From: Nitrosomonadales bacterium
Lineage (GTDB): Bacteria > Pseudomonadota > Gammaproteobacteria > Burkholderiales > Gallionellaceae
Reading direction: 5' to 3'
NCBI GenBank assembly: GCA_016213335.1
Contig: JACRAQ010000010.1
Coordinates: 1 to 45,230, forward strand
Length of the DNA stretch: 45,230 bases
Shown here: one piece after another, positions 1 through 7,922 of the stretch
How positions within the stretch are numbered: the first letter of the stretch is position 1
Layout: every line of letters begins with the position of its first letter
Made by a program: the position numbers and the translations under genes
Notes under the pieces: model-generated
What the model was told of the DNA's origin: nothing
What the model saw: the letters and a program-made list of their open reading frames with translations, nothing else
The model's database searches: none

Positions 1-2
1 CC

Positions 3-290
3 CGCATCAAGCCCGGCTCGGTGCGGCTCAAGATCCCGAACCAGAGCGCAGAAGAGCTGATCTATGTTTCCGGCGGCATGCTGGAAGTCCAGCCCAGCGT
101 GGTCACCATCCTGGCCGATACCGCCATCCGCGGCGCCGACCTGGACGAAGCGCGGGCACTGGAAGCCAAGCGCACGGCAGAAGAAGCCATGAAGAACCGC
201 GCTTCCGACCTGGATTACGCGCAAGCCCAGGCCGAGCTGATCGAAGCTGTCGCACAACTGCGCGCCATACAGCAACTGCGCAAGCACTGA
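3..290 (+). CDS. atpC: F1 ATP synthase epsilon subunit, C-terminal part (5' truncated by window edge)
   Basis: The reading frame is open from the first bases of the window, so the true start lies upstream. The visible 95 residues begin inside the N-terminal beta-sandwich (IKPGSVRLK, then a segment around [11 protein letters not shown]) and continue into the two-helix C-terminal domain rich in Ala, Glu and Arg, ending QLRKH. The epsilon subunit is part of the central stalk of F1Fo ATP synthase and its C-terminal helices can inhibit ATP hydrolysis. It would be the last gene of an atp operon lying to the left. The GTG at 21 is an internal valine codon, not a start. Confidence 0.95.
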   Translation, partial: RIKPGSVRLKIPNQSAEELIYVSGGMLEVQPSVVTILADTAIRGADLDEARALEAKRTAEEAMKNRASDLDYAQAQAELIEAVAQLRAIQQLRKH

Positions 291-396
291 CGGTCGGGCC
301 TGCCCGCGCAGGCTCATTCCACCCTCCCTCTTTTCACCGGCTTACCGGCCCAGCTGGCTGAGCCGCCCTCGTTCATTGCATAAGCTATATCACCAT

Positions 397-495
397 CGTT
401 CCCACGCTCCGGCGTGGGAACGCAGCCGTGCCGCTCTGGCGGCACAAGACGCAGAGCGCCCATAGAAGCGTTCCCACGGAGAGACCGCGGGAACG
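397..495. repeat. Composite REP/BIME-like palindromic repeat
   Basis: Three stem-loops lie in about 100 bp. 397-422 is a perfect 11-bp stem (CGTTCCCACGC, loop TCCG, GCGTGGGAACG). 428-445 is a perfect 7-bp stem (GTGCCGC, loop TCTG, GCGGCAC). 469-495 is a second CGTTCCCACG-type hairpin with one mismatch in an 11-bp stem (469-479 against 485-495). Such CGTTCCCACG palindromes are widespread intergenic repeats in proteobacteria. There is no gene here; ORFs crossing it are not credible. It separates atpC from the cassette remnant. Confidence 0.75.
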
Positions 496-527
496 ATGCA
501 AAAATTATAGGCCGGTCGGCATATTGA

Positions 528-755
528 CTGGTAGCTGGAATGCTGAAACACTGTCGCATCGCGGGCGGCGCGGACGTAATCCAGCAGTACCTGAACATGG
601 GTGTCATCGACGAGCTGGAAATTGCCCTGGCGCCAGTGCTGTTCGCCGGTGGAAGACGCCTCTTCGAGAACCTACGCGAGTCAGTCCCGCAGTTTCGAAT
701 TGACAAGGTGCTGAATAGTCCAGCTGCTACACACTTGCGCTATGTGCGTGAGTAG
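528..755 (+). pseudogene. Remnant of a RibD_C / dihydrofolate-reductase-like gene (C-terminal part only)
   Basis: About 70 residues resemble the C-terminal end of bacterial DHFR-family (RibD C-terminal domain, YyaP-like) proteins: a GGADVIQQYL segment, then IDELEIALAPVLFAGGRRLFENL and a final short beta-strand. Full family members are roughly 170-220 aa, so the N-terminal two thirds, including the usual start of the nucleotide-binding domain, are missing. An in-frame TGA at 525-527 and the REP-like repeat lie directly upstream. An ATG at 540 could start a short peptide, but no Shine-Dalgarno sequence is evident. The gene ends 16 bp before an attC site, so it looks like the residue of an integron cassette. 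Catalysis is unlikely. Confidence 0.7.
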
Positions 756-771
756 GAACGGCCTAACAATG

Positions 772-836
772 GCCTAACAACCGGTTGCAGCGGACGTTCC
801 GCTGCGCGGCCCGCCGCTGAACCGGGAGCGTTAGAC
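772..836 (+). other. Integron attC recombination site
   Basis: The site begins with an R''-type box GCCTAAC (772-778) and ends with an R' box GTTAGAC (830-836), matching the RYYYAAC / GTTRRRY consensus and complementary except at one position. Between them CCGGTT (781-786) pairs with AACCGG (820-825), and CAGCGG (788-793) pairs with CCGCTG (814-819). G787 is left unpaired, like the extrahelical base that sets strand choice by IntI. The length, 65 bp, is within the attC range. An 11-bp duplication (GGCCTAACAA at 760-769 and 771-780) precedes it. The predicted cleavage point is between G830 and T831. No integrase gene is visible in the window. Confidence 0.85.
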
Positions 837-852
837 GTATCTTCGAAGAGCA

Positions 853-1308
853 ATGAAACATCTCAAAAACATTCGCCGTATTGATAACGAAACCAACCGC
901 ACTCACGCTTGGTTGGTTCATGTGCAGCGCGGTAATCGTATCGTCATAAAAATGTTCTCGGATAGTGTTTGCGGTGGCAAGCGCAAAGCATTACAAGCTG
1001 CAATCACCTTTCATGCCCAACTCCTGGCGGAGGTGCCTGACTACGATTATCAAATTTGGCTCCGTACAAGATTACGCCGTAACAACACATCAGGCATTCC
1101 AGGAGTTGCGCGCTATGACAAAATCGCCAATCGAAATACGGGGCGCCGCGAGGTGTTCTGGCTTGCCTCCTGGGTTAATGAGCACGGGGCCAGTTGCAAG
1201 CGCAAGTTTTCAGTTTTGTGCCATGGTGAAAGCAAGGCCAAACAGCTTGCAATTGCAGAGCGTGAGCGGCAGTTGAAACGTGTATGTGCCATTAAGTCAC
1301 AAGCCTAA
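853..1308 (+). CDS. AP2-like DNA-binding domain protein, probable integron cassette gene
   Basis: This 151-aa basic protein has an AP2/ERF-like segment in its second half: NNTSGIPGV, about 20 residues, FWLASWVNEHG, then KRKFSV and a helix rich in Lys, Ala and Glu. The first half (THAWLVHVQRG ... IKMFSD ... GGKRKALQAAITFHAQ) has the same beta-beta-beta-helix pattern, so two AP2-like modules are likely. AP2 modules in bacteria bind DNA and are common in mobile elements. The ORF starts 17 bp after the attC R' box, as expected of a cassette, and the region is visibly more AT-rich than its neighbours. GAAGAG just before the ATG may act as a weak ribosome binding site. Specific function unknown. 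Confidence 0.7.
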   Translation: MKHLKNIRRIDNETNRTHAWLVHVQRGNRIVIKMFSDSVCGGKRKALQAAITFHAQLLAEVPDYDYQIWLRTRLRRNNTSGIPGVARYDKIANRNTGRREVFWLASWVNEHGASCKRKFSVLCHGESKAKQLAIAERERQLKRVCAIKSQA

Positions 1309-1309
1309 C
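1303..1309 (+). other. attC R''-like half-site overlapping the AP2-like gene stop
   Basis: GCCTAAC at 1303-1309 is identical to the R'' box of the attC site upstream and overlaps the TAA stop (1306-1308) of the AP2-like ORF, the position where a cassette's own attC begins. No partner GTTRRRY box or internal stem is found before rsmA, so the site would be truncated. A 7-bp match alone could be chance; the position makes it suggestive. Confidence 0.4.
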
Positions 1310-1327
1310 CCAGGCAGGCTAAAGGGT

Positions 1328-2110
1328 TCAGGCTCGAATTGTTTGGCCTGACCCGCACGCATCAGCGATGCGTGCAAACTCCGCCACCCCCAGATTTTCG
1401 GCGCGCAACTGCGGGTCAATGCCAAGCTGTCTTAAGCCGTTCTCATCCAGGTAATTCTTCAGGGTGTTGCGCAAGGTCTTGCGCCGTTGTCCGAACGCGG
1501 CAGTGACAATTTCCCCAAACAATTTTCCGTTGCGCACACGCACTTCGTTAGCCGCTAACGGAATCATGCGCACCACGGCGGAATTCACTTTGGGGGCCGG
1601 GCGAAAAGCTTCCGGAGGCACGTCGAGCAGCTTTTCCATGTAAAAGCGGTATTGCAACATCACCGACAAGCGCCCGTAGGCGGACGTGGAAGGAGCGGCC
1701 ACCATGCGCTCCACCACTTCGTCTTGCAGCATGAAATGCATGTCGCGGATGCGCCCCGCGTATTCCGCAAAATGGAACAGCAATGGCGAAGAAATATTGT
1801 ATGGCAGGTTGCCCACGATGCGCAGCGGCGCGGGCAGTAATGCCAGATCGAACTTCAGCGCATCCCCGGCGTGGATGACCAGCTTGTCTTGAGGGTAATC
1901 GCTTTCCAGGCGCGCGATGATGTCGCGGTCTATTTCCACCACATGCAGCCGGTCGAGGTGCTGGAGCAGCGGGCGCGTCAGGGCGCCCAGGCCGGGGCCG
2001 ATCTCCACCATATTGTCGGCGTGTTCGGGGCGGATGGCGGCAATAATGCTGGCAATGATTTGCTCATCAACGAGAAAGTTTTGCCCGAACCGTTTTCTGG
2101 CTTTGTGCAT
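1328..2110 (-). CDS. rsmA: 16S rRNA (adenine1518-N6/adenine1519-N6) dimethyltransferase
   Basis: RsmA (KsgA) dimethylates two adjacent adenines in helix 45 of 16S rRNA late in 30S assembly, using S-adenosylmethionine. The 260-aa protein has the expected length. It starts with KRFGQNFL, carries the SAM-binding motif [11 protein letters not shown] at about residues 35-45, an acidic VVEIDRD loop, and the catalytic NLPY motif at 101-104. Its ATG overlaps the pdxA stop in a TAATG arrangement, so translation is probably coupled. The lptD-surA-pdxA-rsmA order is conserved in proteobacteria. Confidence 0.97.
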   Translation of the reverse strand: MHKARKRFGQNFLVDEQIIASIIAAIRPEHADNMVEIGPGLGALTRPLLQHLDRLHVVEIDRDIIARLESDYPQDKLVIHAGDALKFDLALLPAPLRIVGNLPYNISSPLLFHFAEYAGRIRDMHFMLQDEVVERMVAAPSTSAYGRLSVMLQYRFYMEKLLDVPPEAFRPAPKVNSAVVRMIPLAANEVRVRNGKLFGEIVTAAFGQRRKTLRNTLKNYLDENGLRQLGIDPQLRAENLGVAEFARIADACGSGQTIRA

Positions 2111-3105
2111 TAAGAGCCGGACCGCTCACAACGCGCCATGTCCGCCGCCATCCGGATTGCTTCCAGCAGGCTGCCCGCTTCGGCCTGGCCGGTTCCGGCA
2201 AGCTCCAGCGCCGTACCGTGATCCACCGAGGTGCGGATGACGGGCAGGCCCAGCGTCACGTTGACGCCCTGCCCGAAGCTGGCGTGCTTGAGCACCGGCA
2301 GGCCCTGGTCGTGGTACATCGCCAGCACGCAGTCGCATTGCGCCAGGCGGTGCGGCGTGAACAGGGTGTCGGCGGGCAGCGGCGTGCTGATGTTCATGCC
2401 CTGCGCGCGCAGCCTGTCCAGCAGCGGGATCATGATGTCTATTTCCTCGCGCCCGAGATAGCCGCCCTCCCCGGCGTGGGGGTTGAGCCCTGCGACGAGG
2501 ATGCGCGGATCGGCAATGCCGAAGCGGTGCACCAGATCGTGCCGGATAATGTGCAAGACGCTTTCCAGCAGCCCGGCAGAAATCGCGTCCGGCACTTCAC
2601 GCAGCGCCAGGTGAGTGGTGGCCAGCGCCACCCGCATGCCGCCGCCCGCGAGCATCATCACCACTTGCGCGGTGTGCGTCAGTTCGGCGAGGAATTCGGT
2701 ATGTCAGGTGAAAGGGATGCCCGCATCGTTGATGATGCCCTTGTGCACCGGCGCGGTGACCATGCCGGCAAACTCGCCCGCCTGGCAACCCTGTGCGGCG
2801 CGTCTCAGCAGTTCGAGCACATAGGGGCTGTTGGCGGGGTTCAGCTGGCCCGGCCGGGACGGCTGGACGAGCGGCACATGCAGCACGCGCAGATGGCCGC
2901 GCGGCAGCGGAGTGGTTTGCTGCGGGAGGTAATCATGCAACGTCACGTCCAGGCCGAGCAGCGCGGCGCGCTGCTGCAGCAAAGTCTTGTCCGCAAACAC
3001 CACCACTGCCTGATCCTGCCCCCGTTGCGCCAGTTGCAAACAGAGATCGGGGCCGATGCCGGCCGGCTCGCCGGAAGTGACCGCCAATACGGGTGCAATT
3101 GCCAT
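2110..3105 (-). pseudogene. pdxA: 4-hydroxythreonine-4-phosphate dehydrogenase interrupted by an in-frame TGA
   Basis: PdxA oxidises 4-phosphohydroxy-L-threonine in the DXP-dependent route to pyridoxal phosphate. Starting at the ATG at 3105 (AIAPVLAVTSGEPAGIGPDL), the frame runs to a TGA at 2704-2706 and then continues in the same frame to a TAA at 2110. Across the stop the protein reads ...[16 protein letters not shown]..., where the family has Gly in a conserved TGHTEF motif. One base change from GGA would explain it. The rest of the gene is intact, including [21 protein letters not shown] and [14 protein letters not shown], and the total length (about 331 codons) is normal. A longer upstream frame to 3198 overlaps surA and lacks family similarity. 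Either a recent nonsense mutation or a sequence error. Confidence 0.85.
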
Positions 3106-3131
3106 GCGGGCGAAATACAGCGCGCGCGCCG

Positions 3132-4469
3132 TTACGGCTTGCCTGCCGTGCCGATGCGGTATTCGACGTAGGCGCGGTCGCGCAACTGGCGCAGCCAATC
3201 CTGGTGCGCTTCGTCCGATTTGAAGCCGCGTATCGCCATGCGCGCCTGCTGCCTTTTCTGTTCGACGCTTACGTCGGCGTTGCGGCGCTCCAGCACCTGG
3301 ATCAGGTGCCAGCCGAAACCGGACTGCACCGCGCCGCTTACCTGTCCGTCCCGCAAGGCATTCATCGCCTCCTCGAATTCCGGCACGGTGTCACCCGGCG
3401 AGATCCAGCCCAGATCGCCGCCCTGGACGGCGCTGCCATCATCCGAAAAGCGCTTGGCCTGTTCGGCAAAATCGGCGCCCGCCTCCATGATGTTCCGGCG
3501 GATTTCCAGCAAACGGCTTTTGGCCTCATTTTCCGGCATCAGCTCGCTGGTTTTGATCAGGATGTGCCTGGCACGGGTTTGCGTGAGCATCACCGGAGCC
3601 TCCTTGCTGCGCCGCTCGACCAGCTTGAGGATATGGAAACCATTGGGGCTGCGCAGCACCGGGCTGAGCTCGCCGGGGCGCATTTTCTGCAGTGCGTCCA
3701 GAAACAGGGCAGGCACGCGGTCGGCCGGGCGCCACCCGAGACTGCCGCCTTGCAGGGCGTCCTTGGCATCGGAAAATCCGGCCGCCACCTGCGCGAATTC
3801 CGAGCCACCCTGCAACTGGGACAGCGCCTGTTCGACGCGCTGGCGGCTGGCCTGGATTTTTTCGGCGCTGGCCTGCTCCGGCACCAGCACCAGAATGTGC
3901 GACAGAAAGTATTCATCGCCCTTGCCGGGCAGCCGGGACTGGGTGGCGAGATAGTTGTCCACTTCGCTGTCGCTGATGACCAGCTTGCTGTCCACCTCGC
4001 GCTCGCGCAATCGGGAGGCGATGATTTCGCCGCGTATCTCCTCGCGGAATTTCCTGAAATCCACGCCCTCCTGTTCCAGCCGTGCGCGGAAATCGGCGAG
4101 TGCCGGGAAATTGTTTTCCTGGGCGATGCGCTGCAGCGTCTTGTCCAGTTGCGTGTCATCCACGCGCACGCCGGTCTCCTTGGCGTATTGCGCCTGCAAC
4201 ATGTCTGAAATCATGCGCTCCAGCAACTGCTTTTCCAGCACTTCGGGCGCGGGCAGCGTCGTTCCCTGCTTTTGCAGCTGTTTGGCCACCAGATCGAGCC
4301 GGCTATCCAGTTCGAGGCGGGTGATGACATCGTCGTTCACCACCGCGACGATCTGGTCTATCGGCATGACCTGTTTTTGCGGGTCGGTATTTTTTTGCGG
4401 GGCAGCGTGAGCGCTCGCCGGGCAGGCCAGCAGCATCAGCAGCACCCACCCCATTTTGTCTGGCAGCAT
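3132..4469 (-). CDS. surA: Periplasmic chaperone / peptidyl-prolyl isomerase SurA
   Basis: SurA escorts unfolded outer-membrane proteins, including LptD, across the periplasm to the BAM complex. The 445-aa protein has an N-terminal signal peptide (hydrophobic core WVLLMLLACPASAHA, cleavage near residue 22), a SurA N-terminal helical domain (about 35-175), and two parvulin domains at roughly 187-285 (starts EYFLSHILVL) and 297-398 (starts TQTRARHILIK). A C-terminal helix follows. It sits 25 bp downstream of lptD and 26 bp upstream of pdxA in one transcription unit, so chaperone and client are co-expressed. Confidence 0.97.
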   Translation of the reverse strand: MLPDKMGWVLLMLLACPASAHAAPQKNTDPQKQVMPIDQIVAVVNDDVITRLELDSRLDLVAKQLQKQGTTLPAPEVLEKQLLERMISDMLQAQYAKETGVRVDDTQLDKTLQRIAQENNFPALADFRARLEQEGVDFRKFREEIRGEIIASRLREREVDSKLVISDSEVDNYLATQSRLPGKGDEYFLSHILVLVPEQASAEKIQASRQRVEQALSQLQGGSEFAQVAAGFSDAKDALQGGSLGWRPADRVPALFLDALQKMRPGELSPVLRSPNGFHILKLVERRSKEAPVMLTQTRARHILIKTSELMPENEAKSRLLEIRRNIMEAGADFAEQAKRFSDDGSAVQGGDLGWISPGDTVPEFEEAMNALRDGQVSGAVQSGFGWHLIQVLERRNADVSVEQKRQQARMAIRGFKSDEAHQDWLRQLRDRAYVEYRIGTAGKP

Positions 4470-4494
4470 ATTGGTTCTTTCGATCAGGTTGCGT

Positions 4495-6714
4495 TTAGCG
4501 CAAATCCTGCGCCGGTATGTCGCGCTGGAGCTCGTTCAGTTTGGTGTAGCCGGGGACGCTCTGGTAGAGCAGGGACAACGGGTCCGAGCCGACCATCACC
4601 ATATCGTGCAGTTCGAGCTGCACGAAGAAACCGGTGGAAACCTGCTGGGTCGCGGTGGCAAACCGTTGCGCCACCAAACGCACTGTCCAGCACCGTTCAT
4701 TATACTCAAGCCCGGTCAGCGACTCCAAAATACGCCCGTCCAGTATGGAATAGTTCCAGCGCGCCACCCCGTGCCAGCGTCCGGACAACGGCCACTGTGC
4801 CGACAAATCCATCTGCCGGAGGCTGTTGCGCGTGTAGCGATAGCCCAGGTTGAGCACTTTGCCGCTTTCCGGCAGGTAGCGCGCCGATACGTTGAATTTT
4901 TCGCTGTGCGACTGGTTGGGGTTGTACTGGAGGGCGCTGTCCAACAGCCACGCGGAGGTAATCCGCCCCGAAGCGGCAAACAAAATGTCGGATTTGTTGG
5001 GGGTGTTCGCCGGGGTGTTCAGGTTCACCTGCGGCGTCTTCGCGCTGAAGCGCTGTCCGACGGCTACGCGCAGGCGTTCCGCGCCGCTGCCCTGTTCGAG
5101 CAGGCGCGAGGTCAGCGCCAGAGTCACCTGGTCGGCGTCGCCGATGCGGTCGCTGCCGAAAAAGCGGTTTTCAGTGAACATCTGGGCAAAGCTGAAATCG
5201 GCCAAGGCCGCATCGAAGTTCGGCAGGCGGTCCTGGTCACGGTACGGGATGCGCACATAGTACGCGCGCGGCTCCAGCGTCTGCACAAAATCCTGCCCGA
5301 GCAGGCCCCAGTCGCGCTCGAATATCACGCCGCTGTCCACGCTGAGGATGGGTACCGTGCGCACCGCGTCAGGCAGCCCCGCCGCATTGTTCGCGCCCAT
5401 CGAATAGCGGGTATGGTGCAGGCCGAGCCTGGGGGTCACAAAGTACGCGGGGTCGGCGAGCAGCGGGTAGCTTGCGCTGGGGTGCAGCACCAGGCGTTGT
5501 CCGTTGATCGAAGTGGGATGGCGGAAATCCACCAGTTCGCCGCTGAACGAAACGCTCGCCCGCGCCAGCGGGCGTTGCGCCCCGAGGCTGATTTGCGGCA
5601 AGCGGCGATACGGCACGGCTACCGGCGCCGCCGGATCCTGCAAAGTCTGGAAGCTTTGCACCCGGGCCGCCGCGTTCCACCAGCCGTTGCTGTAGCTCAG
5701 TACTCCCTCGCGCACCAGGTTGGTCTGCGAGGTGCTGCTTACCGCGTCCCCCAGATCGCGGAAATAGGCATCGTCGGAAACGCGGTTGAGATTCAGCGCG
5801 CCGCCCAGCCCGCCCCCCAGATTCTGCGCGTGAGTCAACGCCATCCGCGAGCGCGTGCGGTTGGCGAGCCGGTCACCCGGCAGCACGTCGTAATGCGCTT
5901 CGCCGGAGTAGGACGGCTCAAGGTAGCGGAATTCGTTGTTGAGCAGCAGGCCGCGCTTGAACATGATGCGCGGCGCGAGCGTGGCGTCGCGGTTGGGGGC
6001 GATGTTCCAGTAATAGGGCAGCGTCACCTCGCTGCCGCCTTGCACCGTGCTGCCGAACACCGGCCCAAGAAAGCCGGATTTGCGCTGGTTGCCCAGTGCA
6101 AAATCCATCCAGGGGGTGTAGAGGAAAGGCACCCCCATGAATTCCACGCGGGCGTGATGTGCCGTTCCAATCTGGCTGTTGCGGTCTATTTCCAGTTCGC
6201 GCATTTTCAGCAGCCAGTCGTCCTGCCCGGCAGGGCAAGTGGTATAGCTGACGTTGTGCAGGGCGTAGTTCTGCCTGCCAGCCATGTGCAGCTTGTCGGC
6301 GGTGCCGCGCGCGTGGTTATCGCCGAGGTAAAATTCCGGCCGCTCCATGTCGCCAGTATTGCTGCCCAGATTAAGCTCGAGATGCGGACCGCTTATCTGG
6401 TTGTTGTCCTGCTCGATGTGCACCGCACCGTCAGCCGACACCTCCTTGCTATCCTGCAAATACAGCATGCGGTCGGCGGTAATCGCCTGGCCGCGCTTGC
6501 GCAGTTCGGCCGCGCCGAGCGCCTCGATCTGGTTGCCATCCTTGCTTTCGATCTGTTGCGCTGAAATGAAAACCGGCGTTTCTTCTTGCTGGCTGCCCGG
6601 CGATTTCGTGAAGGCGCGGTCAAGTTGCAGCTTCAGCGCGTCTTCCCCGGCGTGGGCCGTTGCGGCAAAGGTGCAGAGCAGGGAAAAAACGGCGGAATTA
6701 GGGCAAAAGCGCAT
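4495..6714 (-). CDS. lptD: LPS-assembly outer-membrane protein LptD
   Basis: LptD is the beta-barrel that, with lipoprotein LptE, inserts lipopolysaccharide into the outer leaflet of the outer membrane. I chose the ATG at 6714 because it gives a signal peptide (MRFCPNSAVFSLLCTFAATAHA); the upstream open frame has no such feature and overlaps amgK on the other strand. The 739-aa product has an OstA/LptA-like jellyroll (about 45-180) followed by a long barrel of alternating aromatic strands. The mature protein has only two cysteines, one in YTTCPAG near the end of the jellyroll and one in ERCWTV near the C terminus, enough for a single inter-domain disulfide. First gene of the lptD-surA-pdxA-rsmA operon, divergent from amgK. 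Confidence 0.96.
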   Translation of the reverse strand: MRFCPNSAVFSLLCTFAATAHAGEDALKLQLDRAFTKSPGSQQEETPVFISAQQIESKDGNQIEALGAAELRKRGQAITADRMLYLQDSKEVSADGAVHIEQDNNQISGPHLELNLGSNTGDMERPEFYLGDNHARGTADKLHMAGRQNYALHNVSYTTCPAGQDDWLLKMRELEIDRNSQIGTAHHARVEFMGVPFLYTPWMDFALGNQRKSGFLGPVFGSTVQGGSEVTLPYYWNIAPNRDATLAPRIMFKRGLLLNNEFRYLEPSYSGEAHYDVLPGDRLANRTRSRMALTHAQNLGGGLGGALNLNRVSDDAYFRDLGDAVSSTSQTNLVREGVLSYSNGWWNAAARVQSFQTLQDPAAPVAVPYRRLPQISLGAQRPLARASVSFSGELVDFRHPTSINGQRLVLHPSASYPLLADPAYFVTPRLGLHHTRYSMGANNAAGLPDAVRTVPILSVDSGVIFERDWGLLGQDFVQTLEPRAYYVRIPYRDQDRLPNFDAALADFSFAQMFTENRFFGSDRIGDADQVTLALTSRLLEQGSGAERLRVAVGQRFSAKTPQVNLNTPANTPNKSDILFAASGRITSAWLLDSALQYNPNQSHSEKFNVSARYLPESGKVLNLGYRYTRNSLRQMDLSAQWPLSGRWHGVARWNYSILDGRILESLTGLEYNERCWTVRLVAQRFATATQQVSTGFFVQLELHDMVMVGSDPLSLLYQSVPGYTKLNELQRDIPAQDLR

Positions 6715-6798
6715 GATGCGGGGCGGGCAGATTAAGCTGTTAAAATCGCATATATCCAGGATTAAAGCAATCCCGGAACAAGACGACAGGATCCTTTC

Positions 6799-7791
6799 AT
6801 GCAACGCCTGCACCAGCTTACCGAATGGCTCCACAGCCAGCTTCCCGGCGCGGCGTTCGATCTCGCGCCCGCTTCCGCCGATGCCAGTTTCCGCCGCTAT
6901 TTCCGCGCCACATTTCCTGACCGGACGCTGATCGTGATGGATGCCCCGCCCCAGCACGAAGATTGCCGCCCGTTTCTGCACGTGGCCGGATTGTTCGAGC
7001 GGGCGGGGGCACACGTGCCGCATGTCCATGCGCAAGACCTGGAGCAGGGCTTCCTGTTGCTGTCCGATCTGGGCAGCACCACCTACTTGCAGGCGCTGGA
7101 AACAGGGAATGCGCGCGAGCTGTACGGCGCCGCCACGGATGCCCTGATACGCATCCAGCTCGCCAGCCGCGAAAATGAGCTTCCGCCCTATGACGAGGCG
7201 CTGTTGCGGCGCGAGCTGAACCTGTTTCCGGAATGGTATCTCTCCAGGCATTTGGGCCATGCGCTGGACGAAAAGCAAAGCGCCGTGCTGGAAACCGTGT
7301 TCCGGCGCATCCTCGGCAACAACCTCGCACAGCCGCGCGTGTACGTGCACCGCGACTACCATTCGCGCAACCTCATGGTCAGTTCGCCCAACCCCGGCAT
7401 CCTGGACTTTCAGGACGCGGTCTACGGCCCCATCACTTACGATCTGGTTTCGCTGTTCAAGGATGCCTACATCAAGTGGGAAGAAGACGAGGTTCTGGAC
7501 TGGCTGGTGCGTTACTGGGAAAAGGCGCGCAAAGCCGGGCTGCCGGTGCACAGCGATTTTAGCGAGTTTTACCGCGATTACGAATGGATGGGCGTGCAGC
7601 GCCATTTGAAGGTGCTGGGAATTTTCGCGCGCCTGTACCACCGCGATGGCAAGGATGGATATCTGAGGGATTTGCCGCTGGTGATGGAGTACCTGCGCCG
7701 TACCTGCGAACGCTACGGCGAACTGAAACCGCTGCTCGGCCTGCTCGATGCGCTGGAGAATAGGCGGGCAACAGCGGAGCCTCCATTTTGA
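6799..7791 (+). CDS. amgK: N-acetylmuramate/N-acetylglucosamine kinase (AmgK-like)
   Basis: AmgK phosphorylates the anomeric position of MurNAc and GlcNAc, the first step of a cell-wall recycling route that bypasses de novo UDP-MurNAc synthesis. The 330-aa protein has an aminoglycoside-phosphotransferase fold: an N-terminal lobe with FRRYFRA and TLIVMDAPP, the catalytic loop VYVHRDYHSRNLM (about 185-197) and the metal-binding ILDFQDAVYGP. It lies immediately upstream of the murU homologue, its pathway partner, and is divergent from lptD with 84 bp between starts. Confidence 0.9.
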   Translation: MQRLHQLTEWLHSQLPGAAFDLAPASADASFRRYFRATFPDRTLIVMDAPPQHEDCRPFLHVAGLFERAGAHVPHVHAQDLEQGFLLLSDLGSTTYLQALETGNARELYGAATDALIRIQLASRENELPPYDEALLRRELNLFPEWYLSRHLGHALDEKQSAVLETVFRRILGNNLAQPRVYVHRDYHSRNLMVSSPNPGILDFQDAVYGPITYDLVSLFKDAYIKWEEDEVLDWLVRYWEKARKAGLPVHSDFSEFYRDYEWMGVQRHLKVLGIFARLYHRDGKDGYLRDLPLVMEYLRRTCERYGELKPLLGLLDALENRRATAEPPF

Positions 7792-7922
7792 TGCTGCTGC
7801 GCACCTCCCCCTATCCAACTTTCCCCCGGCGGGAGAAAGGGCAATCGTGAGAAACGTAAAACCATGATGCTGCGCATCTCCCTCTCCCCAACCCTCTCCC
7901 GCAAGCGGGCGAGGGAGCAAAC
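7792..7922 (+). repeat. Imperfect tandem repeat with palindromes between amgK and murU
   Basis: Two imperfect copies of about 65-70 bp follow the amgK stop. Both start TGATGCTG...CGCA.CTCCC, contain a C-rich/G-rich inverted repeat, and end in a GTG triplet followed by a related A-rich segment. In copy 2 the stem is CCCTCTCCCGC (7892-7902), loop AA, GCGGGCGAGGG (7905-7915), with one mismatch. Copy 1 ends in GTG AGA AAC GTA AAA CCA TGA (7847-7867), a six-codon reading frame resembling the first codons of murU. The G-rich arms (GGGAGAAAGG, GAGGGAG) lie where Shine-Dalgarno sequences would be. Confidence 0.7.

Noticed and set aside
2704-2706. TGA read as glycine, as in some candidate phyla.
   Set aside because: Other genes here (for example murU, algZ and phhB) end at TGA in the normal place, and no other internal TGA is seen, so a code change is not supported.
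4456-6564. A 702-codon open frame antisense to lptD.
   Set aside because: LptD on the minus strand has a signal peptide and recognised domains; the antisense frame is a by-product of high GC and has no recognisable family.
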